Source of the DNA: Neisseria wadsworthii 9715
GTDB lineage: Bacteria > Pseudomonadota > Gammaproteobacteria > Burkholderiales > Neisseriaceae
DNA: 41,595 bases
Assembly (NCBI RefSeq): GCF_000227765.1
Contig: NZ_JH165159.1
Coordinates: 991,100-1,032,694 of the forward strand
Reading direction: 5' to 3'
The translations under genes and the position numbers were made by a program. The notes below the pieces were generated by a model. It did no database searches. It had not been told where the DNA came from and saw nothing but the letters and a program-made list of their open reading frames with translations. This document shows, piece after piece, positions 24,541 through 33,831 of the stretch (position 1 is its first letter; every line of letters begins with the position of its first letter).

Positions 24541-25737
24541 TTAATTGGTTACAAGTCTGCTTTGGTGGGTGATCGGAGCAACTTGTTCTGATTTTTGTGC
24601 TTCAAGTCTTTGCAATTGGTTAAAAAAAGCAATAGCAAATAAAGTAATCGGTGTCATTCTCCAGTAAATCAGGTTGGAGAAGCCTATTTCAAAAATCAGA
24701 TAAATCAAAATCAAAAAGTAGGCATATTTACTGTCTATGTTGCGCAATACAAATCTACAAAAAGCAAAGACAATTGCAATCGGACCTAGAATTGAGTTAC
24801 GCAAAGAATATTCTAGATAACCGGAATCACCGTACATATATTCGGTGGTGTAGCCAAAGCCAATGCCTTGCAGAGGATTGTTAAAAATGTATTCCAAGTT
24901 ATTGGCTAAGTTTCCGCCTTCTGAATACCTTCCGCCTAAACCATTGTTCTCAGAGAACATTTTATCAACAGCAGAACTGATGAGATCGCTGGCAAAGGGT
25001 AATATGACCACGAGCGCAAGTAATTCCAAACCATATATGACATAAGCAAAGTGCTTGTTGTATCTGTATAACTCGGATTGTAAAATAATCAATGAAAAGA
25101 GTAGCAATGCCAAAGATGTTGATGACTGCAGGAAAAATAAAAATATCAAAAACAAAAAAGTAGCCAATAAGAATCTTTTTTGATGTGTATATTTAAAGGC
25201 CATTATGTTTAATAAAACAAACATAAAATCGTAAAAGCCCGCGACTGAGTGTGTACCGAAAATGGTTACAGGTTTTAATTGGAATAACATATTTGGAATC
25301 AAATCATCATAGAATGATGAATAGTATTCTCGTATTATTTCGGTGATCGCAGGTACTTCTAAAATAATACCGATTGATAATGTTGAGAAGAAAATATTCG
25401 CAATCGTAAGGGTATGTAAGTAGCCTTTTAAATTTAATGGATTGTGGTTGGTATTGATTAGGATAAAGAAAAAGAAAACAATAAAATATAAGCCATTACC
25501 ATATTTATAGGTGTAGTATTTTGAAAAGAGGGTGAAGACCGTAATGGCAACCCCAAAACTTAATCCTATGAATAAATTGACCATGTCTATCTTTTTTTGT
25601 CTGAATAATAGGATAAATAAGAATATCAGACTAATAAAAGACAAAGTGACCCCGGAGGTGGAAGAAATCACACCTCCGATTGAGGCTGGTGCCATAATTC
25701 CTATTAGGAATAAAGTAAAAATTAAATAATTATTCAT
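24541..25737 (-). CDS. wzy: Wzy-like polysaccharide polymerase
   Basis: A 398-residue, strongly hydrophobic and Phe/Leu/Ile-rich protein with about 10-11 membrane segments and one large periplasmic loop (about 245-300, including NNGLGGRYSEGGNLANN and IGFGYTTEYMYGDSGY). This layout and the position next to wzx identify it as the polymerase that joins lipid-linked repeat units in the periplasm. The WaaL-type ligase fold is the main alternative. It is distinctly AT-rich and overlaps the flippase gene by four bases. Confidence 0.82.
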   Translation of the reverse strand: MNNYLIFTLFLIGIMAPASIGGVISSTSGVTLSFISLIFLFILLFRQKKIDMVNLFIGLSFGVAITVFTLFSKYYTYKYGNGLYFIVFFFFILINTNHNPLNLKGYLHTLTIANIFFSTLSIGIILEVPAITEIIREYYSSFYDDLIPNMLFQLKPVTIFGTHSVAGFYDFMFVLLNIMAFKYTHQKRFLLATFLFLIFLFFLQSSTSLALLLFSLIILQSELYRYNKHFAYVIYGLELLALVVILPFASDLISSAVDKMFSENNGLGGRYSEGGNLANNLEYIFNNPLQGIGFGYTTEYMYGDSGYLEYSLRNSILGPIAIVFAFCRFVLRNIDSKYAYFLILIYLIFEIGFSNLIYWRMTPITLFAIAFFNQLQRLEAQKSEQVAPITHQSRLVTN

Positions 25738-27041
25738 AACTGAAGTGTTCTATCTCTAGAAGGCTTGCTAATTGATTTTTTGCAAGCCATCATTAATAAG
25801 CTTAGATCTAGAGCCATTCTGGCAGACCAAGCTATTGCTGCACCCATAATACCGAATTTTAGTAGTGCAAAGTATAAAAATGCAAAATAGATTGGAAATT
25901 CTATCATGTGAAACTTGGCTGTAACCGAGGCTTTGCCAAAAGCGTGTAATTGGGAATAGAACAGAGCGGAAAGAGAATTGAGAAATACGCCCGCACATAA
26001 TATTTGTCCAACTAAAACGGATTCCGGATGAAATTCTTCTTTAAGCCAGAATTTGAGTATATACGGCATTAAAAATGCCATAGCAGATGTCATCACTAGC
26101 ATTAAAGCGCCTACACGGAACAACCACGTTTTGAAGTATTTCTGCCAATTATCAGGCTGTTCCTGCATTAAGCGGGAAAGAGAAGGAAAAATAACAGAAT
26201 TGATAGCAGTAACCAGAATCAAACTTTGTGCTACCAATTCGAAAGGAACCACATATATTGTTACGGCGGCCGCTGAGAGCAATGCTGCAATCATGAAGCG
26301 GTCTAGCTGAACCATCATTGGGCTCAAAATGCTGCTTACAGTTACCCAGCCGCCGAAAGAAAACAGTGTTTTGGCAACTTGGGATGAGTAAACCAACTGG
26401 TTGGGATTGTAATTCGGTTCGTTTTTTGTCATGCATGAGAATGCTAAATGGCGGAAAAACAGTAGCGATACAACACGGCTGATAACCAAACTGGCGATAA
26501 TCCAGGCCAAGTCTTGTGTGAAGTAGGAAATGATCAAAGGGCCGGCAAAGTTAATGGTGCCGAGCAGTACGCGCAGAATACTGATGCCTTTGAAGTTCAT
26601 ATAGGCTTCATTCATACCGCGGTAGGTCGCGCTCATGGCCTGTGTTGGTAAAGCAATTGCCAAAAGTAAGACGGCATTACGGATTTCGGACTGAGGGATA
26701 TGTTCGGTTTTTATCAATCCGCTGCAACCGAATAACGCAAAAAGGACAATGCCTAAGCTGCCTACCAAGCCTGCAGTCATGGTAATACGGGACGCAGTGG
26801 TCAATACAACGGGGATTTGATCAGGTTTTTTCTGCCCGCGTAGTTTGGAAACCATTTGCGTCAATGCGCGGCCAATGCCTAAGTCAAGGACGCCGGCGTA
26901 AGTCATCATTGCCCATGCTAGAGCCAGCAGGCCAAAACGTTCATTGCCGATGTTGGCTATCAATTTAGGAATGGAAACCAGGGCGATGAGTAGGGGAAGC
27001 GCCAGACCGGCCATATTCCAGCTAATATGCGACAGTTTCAA
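25734..27041 (-). CDS. wzx: Wzx-like polysaccharide flippase (MATE/MVF family)
   Basis: A 435-residue protein with about 12 membrane segments of the polysaccharide transport superfamily. It should flip undecaprenyl-linked repeat units across the inner membrane. It opens with MKLSHISWNMAGLALPLLIALVSIPKLIA, and LDLGIGRALTQMVSKL is a typical loop. The start is TTG at 27041 with GAGAG six bases upstream. The stop overlaps the start of wzy (ATGA), a sign of coupled translation. Confidence 0.9.
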   Translation of the reverse strand: MKLSHISWNMAGLALPLLIALVSIPKLIANIGNERFGLLALAWAMMTYAGVLDLGIGRALTQMVSKLRGQKKPDQIPVVLTTASRITMTAGLVGSLGIVLFALFGCSGLIKTEHIPQSEIRNAVLLLAIALPTQAMSATYRGMNEAYMNFKGISILRVLLGTINFAGPLIISYFTQDLAWIIASLVISRVVSLLFFRHLAFSCMTKNEPNYNPNQLVYSSQVAKTLFSFGGWVTVSSILSPMMVQLDRFMIAALLSAAAVTIYVVPFELVAQSLILVTAINSVIFPSLSRLMQEQPDNWQKYFKTWLFRVGALMLVMTSAMAFLMPYILKFWLKEEFHPESVLVGQILCAGVFLNSLSALFYSQLHAFGKASVTAKFHMIEFPIYFAFLYFALLKFGIMGAAIAWSARMALDLSLLMMACKKSISKPSRDRTLQL

Positions 27042-27270
27042 GGTGTGCTCTCTTTTAATTTAAATCAGGTTACTTGTCATGGAATTTATCAATTATCAGC
27101 CTGATTTAAGGTATTACTGTATTTGATAATGAAGATTTGAACTAAATAATTAAATTTTTAAAATATTATTTTTCAGATTTACTTGATGGATTTTATAAAT
27201 TATATGTGAACCAGGGCGCATAGCCGTAAAGTAGTTTTAATTTGATTATTGTATAAACCATACTGAGGGT
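27042..27270. other. AT-rich gap upstream of wzx
   Basis: No gene. It contains a perfect 10-bp inverted repeat TTAAATCAGG/CCTGATTTAA (27060-27069 and 27100-27109, 30 bases apart) just before the wzx ribosome-binding site, and a TATAAT on the minus strand near 27200 that could be a -10 element, though without a good -35. It may hold a separate promoter for wzx and the glycosyltransferases. No ops/JUMPstart (GGCGGTAG) motif is seen. Confidence 0.45.
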
Positions 27271-27315
27271 TATTTTCAGACAGGCCTTTAAGGCGTGAAG
27301 GCCTGTCTGAAAATA
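27271..27315. terminator. Uptake-variant hairpin splitting the polysaccharide locus
   Basis: A perfect 18-bp stem, TATTTTCAGACAGGCCTT (27271-27288) with its complement (27298-27315). Both copies are GGCCTGTCTGAA, a first-base variant, and they point away from each other, the reverse of most pairs in the window. It lies 25 bases after the epimerase gene and may terminate that transcript. Confidence 0.7.
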
Positions 27316-27340
27316 TTGGGCAAGGCTGCTCAGCTACATT

Positions 27341-28366
27341 TTATTTTAAAAAGCCTTTATACCAAGGCATGGCTTTTTGAATGCCTTGCTCAATCGTAAA
27401 CTGCGGGTCATAACCAAGCAGGCTTTGTGCTTTTCCGATATCGGCTTGAGAATGGCGCACGTCCCCTGCACGGAAGTCGCGATAGATGGCGTCTTTCGTG
27501 TATTGGATATCGTTATCGGCTAAGCTGTTGCGGATATAGTTAAACAGTTGGTTCAATGTTGTTCGGCCGCCAACGGCTACGTTGTATACCTGGTTACGTG
27601 CCTCTGTATTGTCGGTTGTGGCCGCCAAAATATTGGCCTGTACCGTATTTTCGATAAAGCAGAAGTCGCGGCTGGTTTCGCCATCACCGTTGATAAACAG
27701 GTCTTCGTTTTTAATCATCGCCGAAGTCCATTTTGGAATCACGGCCGCATAAGCACCATTTGGATCTTGGCGTTTGCCGAACACGTTGAAGTAGCGCAAA
27801 CCGATGCATGTGAAGCCATAGGTCCGGGCAAATACATCAGCATAAAGCTCGTTTACGTATTTGGTTACAGCATAGGGGGACAAAGGTTTGCCGATGGTGT
27901 GTTCCACTTTGGGCAGGCCGGGGTGGTCTCCGTATGTGGAGCTGCTGGCTGCATATACAAAACTTTTCACTTTTGCATCGCGGGCAGCAACCAGCATATT
28001 CAGAAAACCGTCGATGTTGGCGCTATTTGATGTGATTGGATCGTTAATCGAGCGCGGCACAGAGCCTAAAGCGGCTTCATGCAATACATAATCTACGCCG
28101 TTGCAAGCTTGATGGCAGGTTTCCAAGTTGCGGATGTCGCCTTCAATGAAAGTAAAACGTGACCATTGTTCGGGAGTAACGGTACGTTGCACTTCATCTA
28201 AGTTATGTTGGTGACCTGTAGCAAAATTATCCAAGCCGACTACGGTTTGATCTAGCGTTAACAGAGTCTCAAGCAGGTTGGAACCGATAAAGCCGGCCAC
28301 GCCTGTGACCAGCCATTTTTTCGGTGATTGCTTCAGCTCCTGTTGGATATGTTCATACTTATTCAT
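27341..28366 (-). CDS. UDP-N-acetylglucosamine 4-epimerase, WbpP/TviC-like
   Basis: A 341-residue SDR-family enzyme. The NAD motif is [12 protein letters not shown] (about 22-33), followed by [11 protein letters not shown], catalytic SSST and YAVTKY (Tyr and Lys), and [23 protein letters not shown], which is characteristic of the WbpP/WbgU/TviC branch that interconverts UDP-GlcNAc and UDP-GalNAc, or their uronic acids. It is 28 bases after the dehydrogenase. The pair matches the TviB-TviC and WbpO-WbpP routes to UDP-GalNAcA. Confidence 0.9.
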   Translation of the reverse strand: MNKYEHIQQELKQSPKKWLVTGVAGFIGSNLLETLLTLDQTVVGLDNFATGHQHNLDEVQRTVTPEQWSRFTFIEGDIRNLETCHQACNGVDYVLHEAALGSVPRSINDPITSNSANIDGFLNMLVAARDAKVKSFVYAASSSTYGDHPGLPKVEHTIGKPLSPYAVTKYVNELYADVFARTYGFTCIGLRYFNVFGKRQDPNGAYAAVIPKWTSAMIKNEDLFINGDGETSRDFCFIENTVQANILAATTDNTEARNQVYNVAVGGRTTLNQLFNYIRNSLADNDIQYTKDAIYRDFRAGDVRHSQADIGKAQSLLGYDPQFTIEQGIQKAMPWYKGFLK

Positions 28367-28394
28367 TATGTGGATATTCCGTACGTGTAAGGAC

Positions 28395-29672
28395 TTATAG
28401 ACGCAAATCAGTTTCTTCTGCGGTAAACAGGTATTTTAAGTCGTAAATAACGTGTTCTTTTTTCGCTAGTTTACGGATGGCATCGATACCCATTTCTTTA
28501 AATTGTTTATGTGCTACTGCCAGAATGATTCCGTCATATTTGCCTTCTTCCAAAGTAGAAATAGGCGTGATGCCATATTCGTGTTGAGCTTCGCCATGGT
28601 CAATCCATGGATCGTAAACGTCAACAGTGATGTTGTATTCTTTAAGTTCTTTGATGATGTCGACAACTTTGGTGTTGCGTAAATCCGGGCAGTTTTCTTT
28701 GAAAGTCAAACCCATCAGCAAAATTTTTGCGCCTTCTACCTGTACGCGTTTTTTCAACAAGGCTTTTACCAATTGTGAAGCAACATAACTTGCCATGTTG
28801 TCGTTTAAGCGGCGACCGGCTAGAATGATTTCTGGATGGTGACCGATACTTTGTGCTTTATGGGTAAGGTAGTAAGGGTCAACGCCGATACAGTGGCCGC
28901 CAACCAAGCCCGGGCGGAACGGCAGGAAGTTCCATTTTGTGCCCGCTGCTTTCAATACGGCTTCTGTGTCAATGCCCATTTTATTGAAAATAACGGCTAA
29001 TTCGTTAATCAGGGCGATATTTAGGTCGCGTTGGGTATTTTCAATCACTTTGGCCGCTTCCGCTACTTTGATGCTGGAAGCTTTGTGGGTGCCGACAACA
29101 ATGATTTCGTTGTAGAGTGCATCGACAACATCGGCAATTTCAGGCGTTGAGCCGGAAGTGATTTTTTTGATGGTGCTGACACGGTGCTCTTTGTCACCAG
29201 GATTGATGCGCTCGGGGCTGTAGCCGGCGTAAAAATCTTGGTTGAATTTTAAGCCTGAGAATTTTTCTAGAACAGGCACGCAGTCTTCTTCGGTTGCGCC
29301 GGGATAAACAGTGGATTCGTAAATAACGATATCGCCTTTTTTCAGCACTTTACCAATGGTTTCAGAGGCTTTTACCAGAGGGGTAAGATCGGGTTGGTTG
29401 TGCTCATCGATAGGTGTAGGCACGGTTACGATAAACACATTGCACTTTTTTAAATCTTCCAAATCGGCAGAGTAGGTTAGATGTTTTGCGCTAGCCAGTT
29501 CTTCATCGTCTACTTCTAATGTTGCGTCGTGGCCTTGTTTTAAGGCTTCGATGCGTGCGTGGTTGATATCGAAGCCTACAACCGAACGCTGTTTGCCGAA
29601 CTCTACGGCAAGAGGCAGGCCTACATAGCCCAAACCGATAATGGCCAAATTGATTTGTTCTGGTGTCATCAT
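28395..29672 (-). CDS. UDP-HexNAc 6-dehydrogenase, TviB/WbpO-like
   Basis: A 425-residue nucleotide-sugar dehydrogenase that oxidises C6 of a UDP-N-acetylhexosamine to the uronic acid in two NAD-dependent steps. [17 protein letters not shown] (about 10-26) binds [30 protein letters not shown] and SPERINPGD are conserved; the catalytic Cys is in [16 protein letters not shown]. The C-terminal UDP-binding domain contains [16 protein letters not shown]. The sequence looks like the TviB/WbpO group rather than UDP-glucose dehydrogenase. Two adjacent ATGs make the start uncertain by one codon. Confidence 0.92.
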   Translation of the reverse strand: MMTPEQINLAIIGLGYVGLPLAVEFGKQRSVVGFDINHARIEALKQGHDATLEVDDEELASAKHLTYSADLEDLKKCNVFIVTVPTPIDEHNQPDLTPLVKASETIGKVLKKGDIVIYESTVYPGATEEDCVPVLEKFSGLKFNQDFYAGYSPERINPGDKEHRVSTIKKITSGSTPEIADVVDALYNEIIVVGTHKASSIKVAEAAKVIENTQRDLNIALINELAVIFNKMGIDTEAVLKAAGTKWNFLPFRPGLVGGHCIGVDPYYLTHKAQSIGHHPEIILAGRRLNDNMASYVASQLVKALLKKRVQVEGAKILLMGLTFKENCPDLRNTKVVDIIKELKEYNITVDVYDPWIDHGEAQHEYGITPISTLEEGKYDGIILAVAHKQFKEMGIDAIRKLAKKEHVIYDLKYLFTAEETDLRL

Positions 29673-29734
29673 AATTTTAGTAATCTCTAAAGTTGAAGAT
29701 AGTGAAATTTTTTGTGATGCCTTGTTTTTAAGTT

Positions 29735-29746
29735 TTCAGACAGACA
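29735..29746 (-). repeat. Degenerate DNA uptake sequence
   Basis: One mismatch (TGTCTGTCTGAA) in the gap between rmlC and the dehydrogenase. Confidence 0.5.
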
Positions 29747-29772
29747 TCAGTGTTTTGTGCTGTTTAAAACCA

Positions 29773-30318
29773 TTATGCGTATAATTCACGCAGCTCCTGC
29801 AAGGACTTGCCTTGCTGGTCTTTGGCTGACAATAAAGGGTTGTCAATTGGCCATTTGATGCCGACAGTCGGGTCGTTCCACATCAAACTGGCTTCAGCTT
29901 GCGGATTGTAATAATCGGTACATTTGTATTCGAAATCAGCAATATCGCTCAGTACGACAAACCCGTGAGCCAAACCGGGCGGGATCCAGAATTGGGTTTT
30001 GTTTTCCTCGCTTAAAATCACACCTTCCCATTGGCCGTAAGTGGGTGAGTCGGGGCGGATGTCTACCGCAACATCAAATACTTCGCCGCGCACACAACGT
30101 ACCAGCTTGCCTTGCGGGTTAACGGTTTGAACGTGCATTCCACGTAATACGCCTTTTTGTGAGCGTGAGTGATTGTCTTGTACGAAATCTAAATCAATGC
30201 CGAGCATTTCGCGATAACGGTTTTTCTCGAAAGTTTCTAGGAAAAAGCCACGTTCGTCGCCGAACACTTTGGGCTGAATGATTTTGACGTCTTTGATTTT
30301 TGTGTCGATAACTTGCAT
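29773..30318 (-). CDS. rmlC: dTDP-4-dehydrorhamnose 3,5-epimerase
   Basis: A 181-residue cupin enzyme that epimerises C3 and C5 of dTDP-4-keto-6-deoxyglucose. KVFGDERGFFLETF opens the fold. DNHSRSQKGVLRGMHVQ contains the catalytic His (usually RGLHYQ, here RGMHVQ). FWIPPGLAHGFVVLSD and ADFEYKCTDYY follow with the catalytic Tyr. I prefer Met5 of the ORF as start (30318), because GGAA lies 6 bases upstream. The other Met at 30330 follows an uptake sequence directly and has no such site. Confidence 0.94.
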   Translation of the reverse strand: MQVIDTKIKDVKIIQPKVFGDERGFFLETFEKNRYREMLGIDLDFVQDNHSRSQKGVLRGMHVQTVNPQGKLVRCVRGEVFDVAVDIRPDSPTYGQWEGVILSEENKTQFWIPPGLAHGFVVLSDIADFEYKCTDYYNPQAEASLMWNDPTVGIKWPIDNPLLSAKDQQGKSLQELRELYA

Positions 30319-30331
30319 TGTGTATTCCATA

Positions 30332-30381
30332 TTTTCAGACAGGCATTTGTATGAATGCTTCTTACAATGCCTGTCTGAAAA
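30332..30381. terminator. Outward-facing uptake hairpin between rmlA and rmlC
   Basis: TTTTCAGACAGGCATT (30332-30347) and AATGCCTGTCTGAAAA (30366-30381) pair over 16 bp. The stem continues with a bulged TGTA/TACA. The 12-mers are exact but point apart. It lies between two genes that should be co-expressed, so it is more likely an uptake site or attenuator than a full stop. Confidence 0.65.
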
Positions 30382-30385
30382 ACTT

Positions 30386-31258
30386 TTATTTTGAGGTGTC
30401 TAACAGGCGTTGCAGGTATTGGCCGTAACCTGTTTTGGAGAGAGGTTTGATTTTTTCAGCCAACTCTTCTTTGTTTAGCCAGCCTTTGTTGAAAGCGATT
30501 TCTTCCAAGCAGGCCACTTTCAAGCCTTGGCGGCTTTCGATGGTTTGAACGAAATGACCGGCTTCCATCAGGCTGTCGTGTGTGCCGGTATCCAACCAAG
30601 CGAACCCGCGGCCTAATAATTCCACATTCAATGTGCCTTCTTCCAAATACATCTGGTTGATGCTGGTAATTTCCAATTCGCCGCGTGCAGACGGTTTGAC
30701 ACGTTTTGCTTTTTCAACAACGCTGTTGTCGTAGAAATACAGACCGGTGACGGCATAGTTGGATTTCGGCTTTTCGGGCTTTTCAACGATAGACAATACT
30801 TTGTTGTCTTTATCGAATTCCACTACGCCAAAACGTTCGGGGTCGGCCACCTGATAGCCGAATACAGTCGCGCCTTTGGGGCGGGAAGCAGCCAACTCCA
30901 GTTTGCGGCCAAAGCTTTCGCCGAAGTAGATGTTGTCGCCCAAAATCAGACAGGCGCTGTCGTCGCCGATGAATTCGTCACCAATCAGGAAAGCCTGTGC
31001 CAAGCCGTCAGGGCTGGGCTGGATGGCGTAGCTGATATTGATGCCGAAATCGGAACCGTCACCTAAAAGGCGTTGATAACCCGACATGTCTTCAGGTGTT
31101 GAAATAATCAATATATCGCGAATTCCGGCCAGCATCAGCACGGAAATCGGGTAATACACCATTGGCTTGTCATAAATTGGCAGCAATTGTTTCGAAACGC
31201 CTCGGGTGATTGGGTAAAGACGAGTTCCTGAGCCGCCGGCTAAGACGATACCTTTCAT
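30386..31258 (-). CDS. rmlA: Glucose-1-phosphate thymidylyltransferase
   Basis: A 290-residue nucleotidyltransferase that joins dTTP and glucose-1-phosphate to make dTDP-glucose. [18 protein letters not shown] (1-18) is the nucleotide-binding signature. [45 protein letters not shown] and [13 protein letters not shown] complete the family pattern. Start at 31258 with GGAG upstream; the longer ORF to 31336 overlaps rmlB. Seventeen bases separate it from rmlB. Confidence 0.96.
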   Translation of the reverse strand: MKGIVLAGGSGTRLYPITRGVSKQLLPIYDKPMVYYPISVLMLAGIRDILIISTPEDMSGYQRLLGDGSDFGINISYAIQPSPDGLAQAFLIGDEFIGDDSACLILGDNIYFGESFGRKLELAASRPKGATVFGYQVADPERFGVVEFDKDNKVLSIVEKPEKPKSNYAVTGLYFYDNSVVEKAKRVKPSARGELEITSINQMYLEEGTLNVELLGRGFAWLDTGTHDSLMEAGHFVQTIESRQGLKVACLEEIAFNKGWLNKEELAEKIKPLSKTGYGQYLQRLLDTSK

Positions 31259-31275
31259 AGATTTCTCCAGTTGTT

Positions 31276-32361
31276 TTAGTTTTTTAAGCCCAAACGTTCG
31301 CCTTGGTAGTTGCCGTCCAATACGGCTTGCCACCATGCCTGATTATTCAGATACCATTCTATGGTTTTGCGGATACCGGTTTCGAAGGTTTCTTGTGGCT
31401 TCCAGCCTAAATCACGACCGATTTTCGCAGCATCGATGGCATAGCGGTGGTCGTGACCCGGGCGGTCGGTAACGTGGGTGATGAGTTCTTGATATGATGT
31501 GATGTTGGGTGTGTTCGGGTTTTGGGCAGTGGGGCGCAATTCATCTAAGATATCGCAAATGGTTTTAACGACATCGATATTTTTGCGTTCGTTGTGTCCG
31601 CCGATATTGTATGTTTCTGCAACTTTTGCTTCGGTAAATACTTTCCACAGCGCGCGCGCGTGGTCTTCTACAAACAGCCAGTCGCGGATTTGATTGCCTT
31701 CGCCGTAAACAGGTAAAGGTTTGCCGGCCAGACAGTTCAGAATCATTAACGGAATCAGTTTTTCCGGGAAGTGGAACGGGCCGTAGTTGTTTGAGCAGTT
31801 GGTCAAGACAACAGGCAGGCCGTAGGTTCGGTTCCACGCGCGTACCAAGTGGTCGCTGGATGCTTTACTTGCCGAGTAAGGGCTGCTCGGTGCGTAAGGC
31901 GTGGTTTCTGTGAACAAATCGTCTGTGCCGTGCAGATCGCCGTACACTTCGTCGGTGGAAATATGGTGAAAGCGGAAAACTACTTTGTCTTCTTCCGAAA
32001 GAGTGTTCCAGTATTGGCGGGCCGCTTCAAGCAAGGTATAGGTGCCGACGATGTTGGTTTCGATAAAAGCGGCCGGGCCGTCGATGGAGCGGTCTACATG
32101 GCTTTCTGCGGCTAAGTGCATAATGCCACAAGGTTGGTATTGCTCAAATAGTTTGTCGATTGCTTCACGGTCGCAAATATCGGTTTGGGAAAAAATATAA
32201 CGGGGGCTGTCGGCAATGCTGTCTAAAGAATGCAGGTTACCGGCATAAGTGAGTTTGTCGATGTTTACCACCGTTACGTCGGTGTTGTTGATTAAGTGGC
32301 GGATTACGGCGGAACCGATAAAGCCTGCGCCGCCTGTGACGAATACGGTGTTTTTTTGCAT
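31276..32361 (-). CDS. rmlB: dTDP-glucose 4,6-dehydratase
   Basis: A 361-residue SDR enzyme converting dTDP-glucose to dTDP-4-keto-6-deoxyglucose. [15 protein letters not shown] (10-24) binds [28 protein letters not shown] with the catalytic Asp-Glu pair, and [15 protein letters not shown] with Tyr and Lys are all diagnostic. It is the first gene of the minus-strand polysaccharide block. The 172 bases upstream are AT-rich and contain an AAGAGGATAAAATTATT-ATG mini-ORF of four codons, but no ops/JUMPstart element. Confidence 0.96.
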   Translation of the reverse strand: MQKNTVFVTGGAGFIGSAVIRHLINNTDVTVVNIDKLTYAGNLHSLDSIADSPRYIFSQTDICDREAIDKLFEQYQPCGIMHLAAESHVDRSIDGPAAFIETNIVGTYTLLEAARQYWNTLSEEDKVVFRFHHISTDEVYGDLHGTDDLFTETTPYAPSSPYSASKASSDHLVRAWNRTYGLPVVLTNCSNNYGPFHFPEKLIPLMILNCLAGKPLPVYGEGNQIRDWLFVEDHARALWKVFTEAKVAETYNIGGHNERKNIDVVKTICDILDELRPTAQNPNTPNITSYQELITHVTDRPGHDHRYAIDAAKIGRDLGWKPQETFETGIRKTIEWYLNNQAWWQAVLDGNYQGERLGLKN

Positions 32362-32533
32362 AATTGTTTAACCTGAATTTGAAAATAAAATAGTTGGAAT
32401 GGTTGATTATTTTGTGCCTAACTTAACGACATAATAATTTTATCCTCTTGTGATTGTAGGGTCGTTGGATTAATTTTTGTTAAAAGAATCGCAAAAAAGC
32501 ATGAAATGTGATAAGCGATATAACTATCTGTTT

Positions 32534-33640
32534 TTAAGAAAACTTTTTGTTATATAGGGTTATTTTGATGTCATTTCCCAGAATGTCTGCAGATGATGGA
32601 AAAAAATCGGGAGTTTCGCTTAAGATTCTGTTGTTTTCCGGCAATAAAAATAATCCTTTTGCGCTGTTGCCCAACATTTTAGCAGATTGGTACAACACAA
32701 TTTCATCAACCAAACCGGCTTCTATCAAGGCAGTATTTAATTTTGCGCCGGCTTCTACCAGAATTTCTCCGATACCTTGTTGTGCTAATTGCTGCATAAG
32801 CTCATTCAAATTTATGCGGCCGTCTTTTTCAGACAGGCATAAGATGGAAGTATTCGGATGCTTAAGATAGGGAGCATGTTTTTGAGTGTCGGAAACCAAA
32901 GTGCAGATAATGGAAAGGCTGTTGCTGTCTTGGATAACAAAAGAATCGAGCGGTGTTTGCAAGCGGCTATCGAGGATAATGCGGATGGGTTGGCGCAAAG
33001 TAGGGAAGGTGCGCACATTCAGTTTAGGGTTGTCTGCCAGAACTGTGCCGATGCCGGTAAGTACGGCACAGCTTTCGGCGCGAAGAATTTGCACATCCGA
33101 ACGCGCGGCTTCGCCGGTTATCCATTGACTTTGGCCGTTGCTCAAAGCGGTTTTGCCGTCTAGGCTGGCGGCGCATTTAAGACGAATAAATGGTCTGCCG
33201 CGCTCGATACGGGATAAGAAACCGCGGTTTAACAAGCGGGCTTTTTGTTCTAAAAGGCCGCTTTCCGTTTGGATGCCGGATTGTGTGAGCAGGGTTAAAC
33301 CTTTGCCGGAAACCAGAGGATTGGGATCGGTCATGGCGGCGACTACGCGTTTTACTTTGGCTTTGATCAGAGCTTCTGCGCAAGGTGGTGTGCGGCCGTG
33401 ATGGCTGCATGGTTCTAGGGTAACGTATGCAGTGGCTCCTTGGGCTAGCTTCCCGGCTTGTTGCAAGGCATATACTTCGGCGTGCGGGCTGCCTGCACGG
33501 ATGTGGAAACCTTGTCCGACGATTTGATCGCCATGTGCGATGACGCAGCCAACCCGCGGATTGGGGCTGGTGGAAAAGCGGCCTTCCCACGCGAGGGTTA
33601 GGGCGGTTTGCATCAGGCGGATGTCTGTATCGTTGAACAT
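32534..33640 (-). CDS. ribD: Bifunctional riboflavin deaminase/reductase
   Basis: A 368-residue enzyme for steps 2 and 3 of riboflavin synthesis. The N-terminal deaminase (about 1-145) carries the zinc site: HAEVYAL and PCSHHGRTPPCAEAL. The C-terminal reductase (about 150-365) contains RPFIRLKCAASLDGKTAL and GIGEILVEAGAKLN. Length is normal. There is no clear Shine-Dalgarno site before the ATG at 33640, and no FMN riboswitch-like sequence upstream by eye. A minus-strand uptake sequence lies inside the gene. Confidence 0.95.
   Translation of the reverse strand: MFNDTDIRLMQTALTLAWEGRFSTSPNPRVGCVIAHGDQIVGQGFHIRAGSPHAEVYALQQAGKLAQGATAYVTLEPCSHHGRTPPCAEALIKAKVKRVVAAMTDPNPLVSGKGLTLLTQSGIQTESGLLEQKARLLNRGFLSRIERGRPFIRLKCAASLDGKTALSNGQSQWITGEAARSDVQILRAESCAVLTGIGTVLADNPKLNVRTFPTLRQPIRIILDSRLQTPLDSFVIQDSNSLSIICTLVSDTQKHAPYLKHPNTSILCLSEKDGRINLNELMQQLAQQGIGEILVEAGAKLNTALIEAGLVDEIVLYQSAKMLGNSAKGLFLLPENNRILSETPDFFPSSADILGNDIKITLYNKKFS
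32828..32839 (-). repeat. DNA uptake sequence inside ribD
   Basis: Exact copy in the ribD sense direction, encoding CLSEK in the reductase domain. Confidence 0.85.
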
Positions 33641-33709
33641 TATGATAGTTGAGTATAAAAATAAAGGCGCATTGTAAAATACGCCTTGGGTTTTTGTATA
33701 ACTATTTTT

Positions 33710-33721
33710 TTCAGACAGGCA
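33710..33721 (-). repeat. DNA uptake sequence (single)
   Basis: Exact copy in the 191-base gap between ribD and the lipoprotein gene. Otherwise that gap holds nothing I recognise. Confidence 0.85.
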
Positions 33722-33831
33722 TTTGAAGCTTTTCTAAAACCGCCGTTTGCCTGCACATTATTTATGTTTCGTTTGTATTCGCTGCACAGCGACACATTTG
33801 GCGGGTTTTGAAAAGGTTTCAACCTATTTAA

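Noticed and set aside
32362-32533. ops/JUMPstart element expected before a Wza-type operon
   Set aside because: No GGCGGTAG on either strand here, before wzx or before pglD. RfaH-type control is not supported.
33640-33822. 60-codon minus-strand ORF ahead of ribD
   Set aside because: Low-complexity reading of an intergenic region that contains an uptake sequence. No ribosome-binding site.
33641-33831. FMN riboswitch upstream of ribD
   Set aside because: None of the conserved RFN box sequence is seen, and the gap is short and AT-rich.
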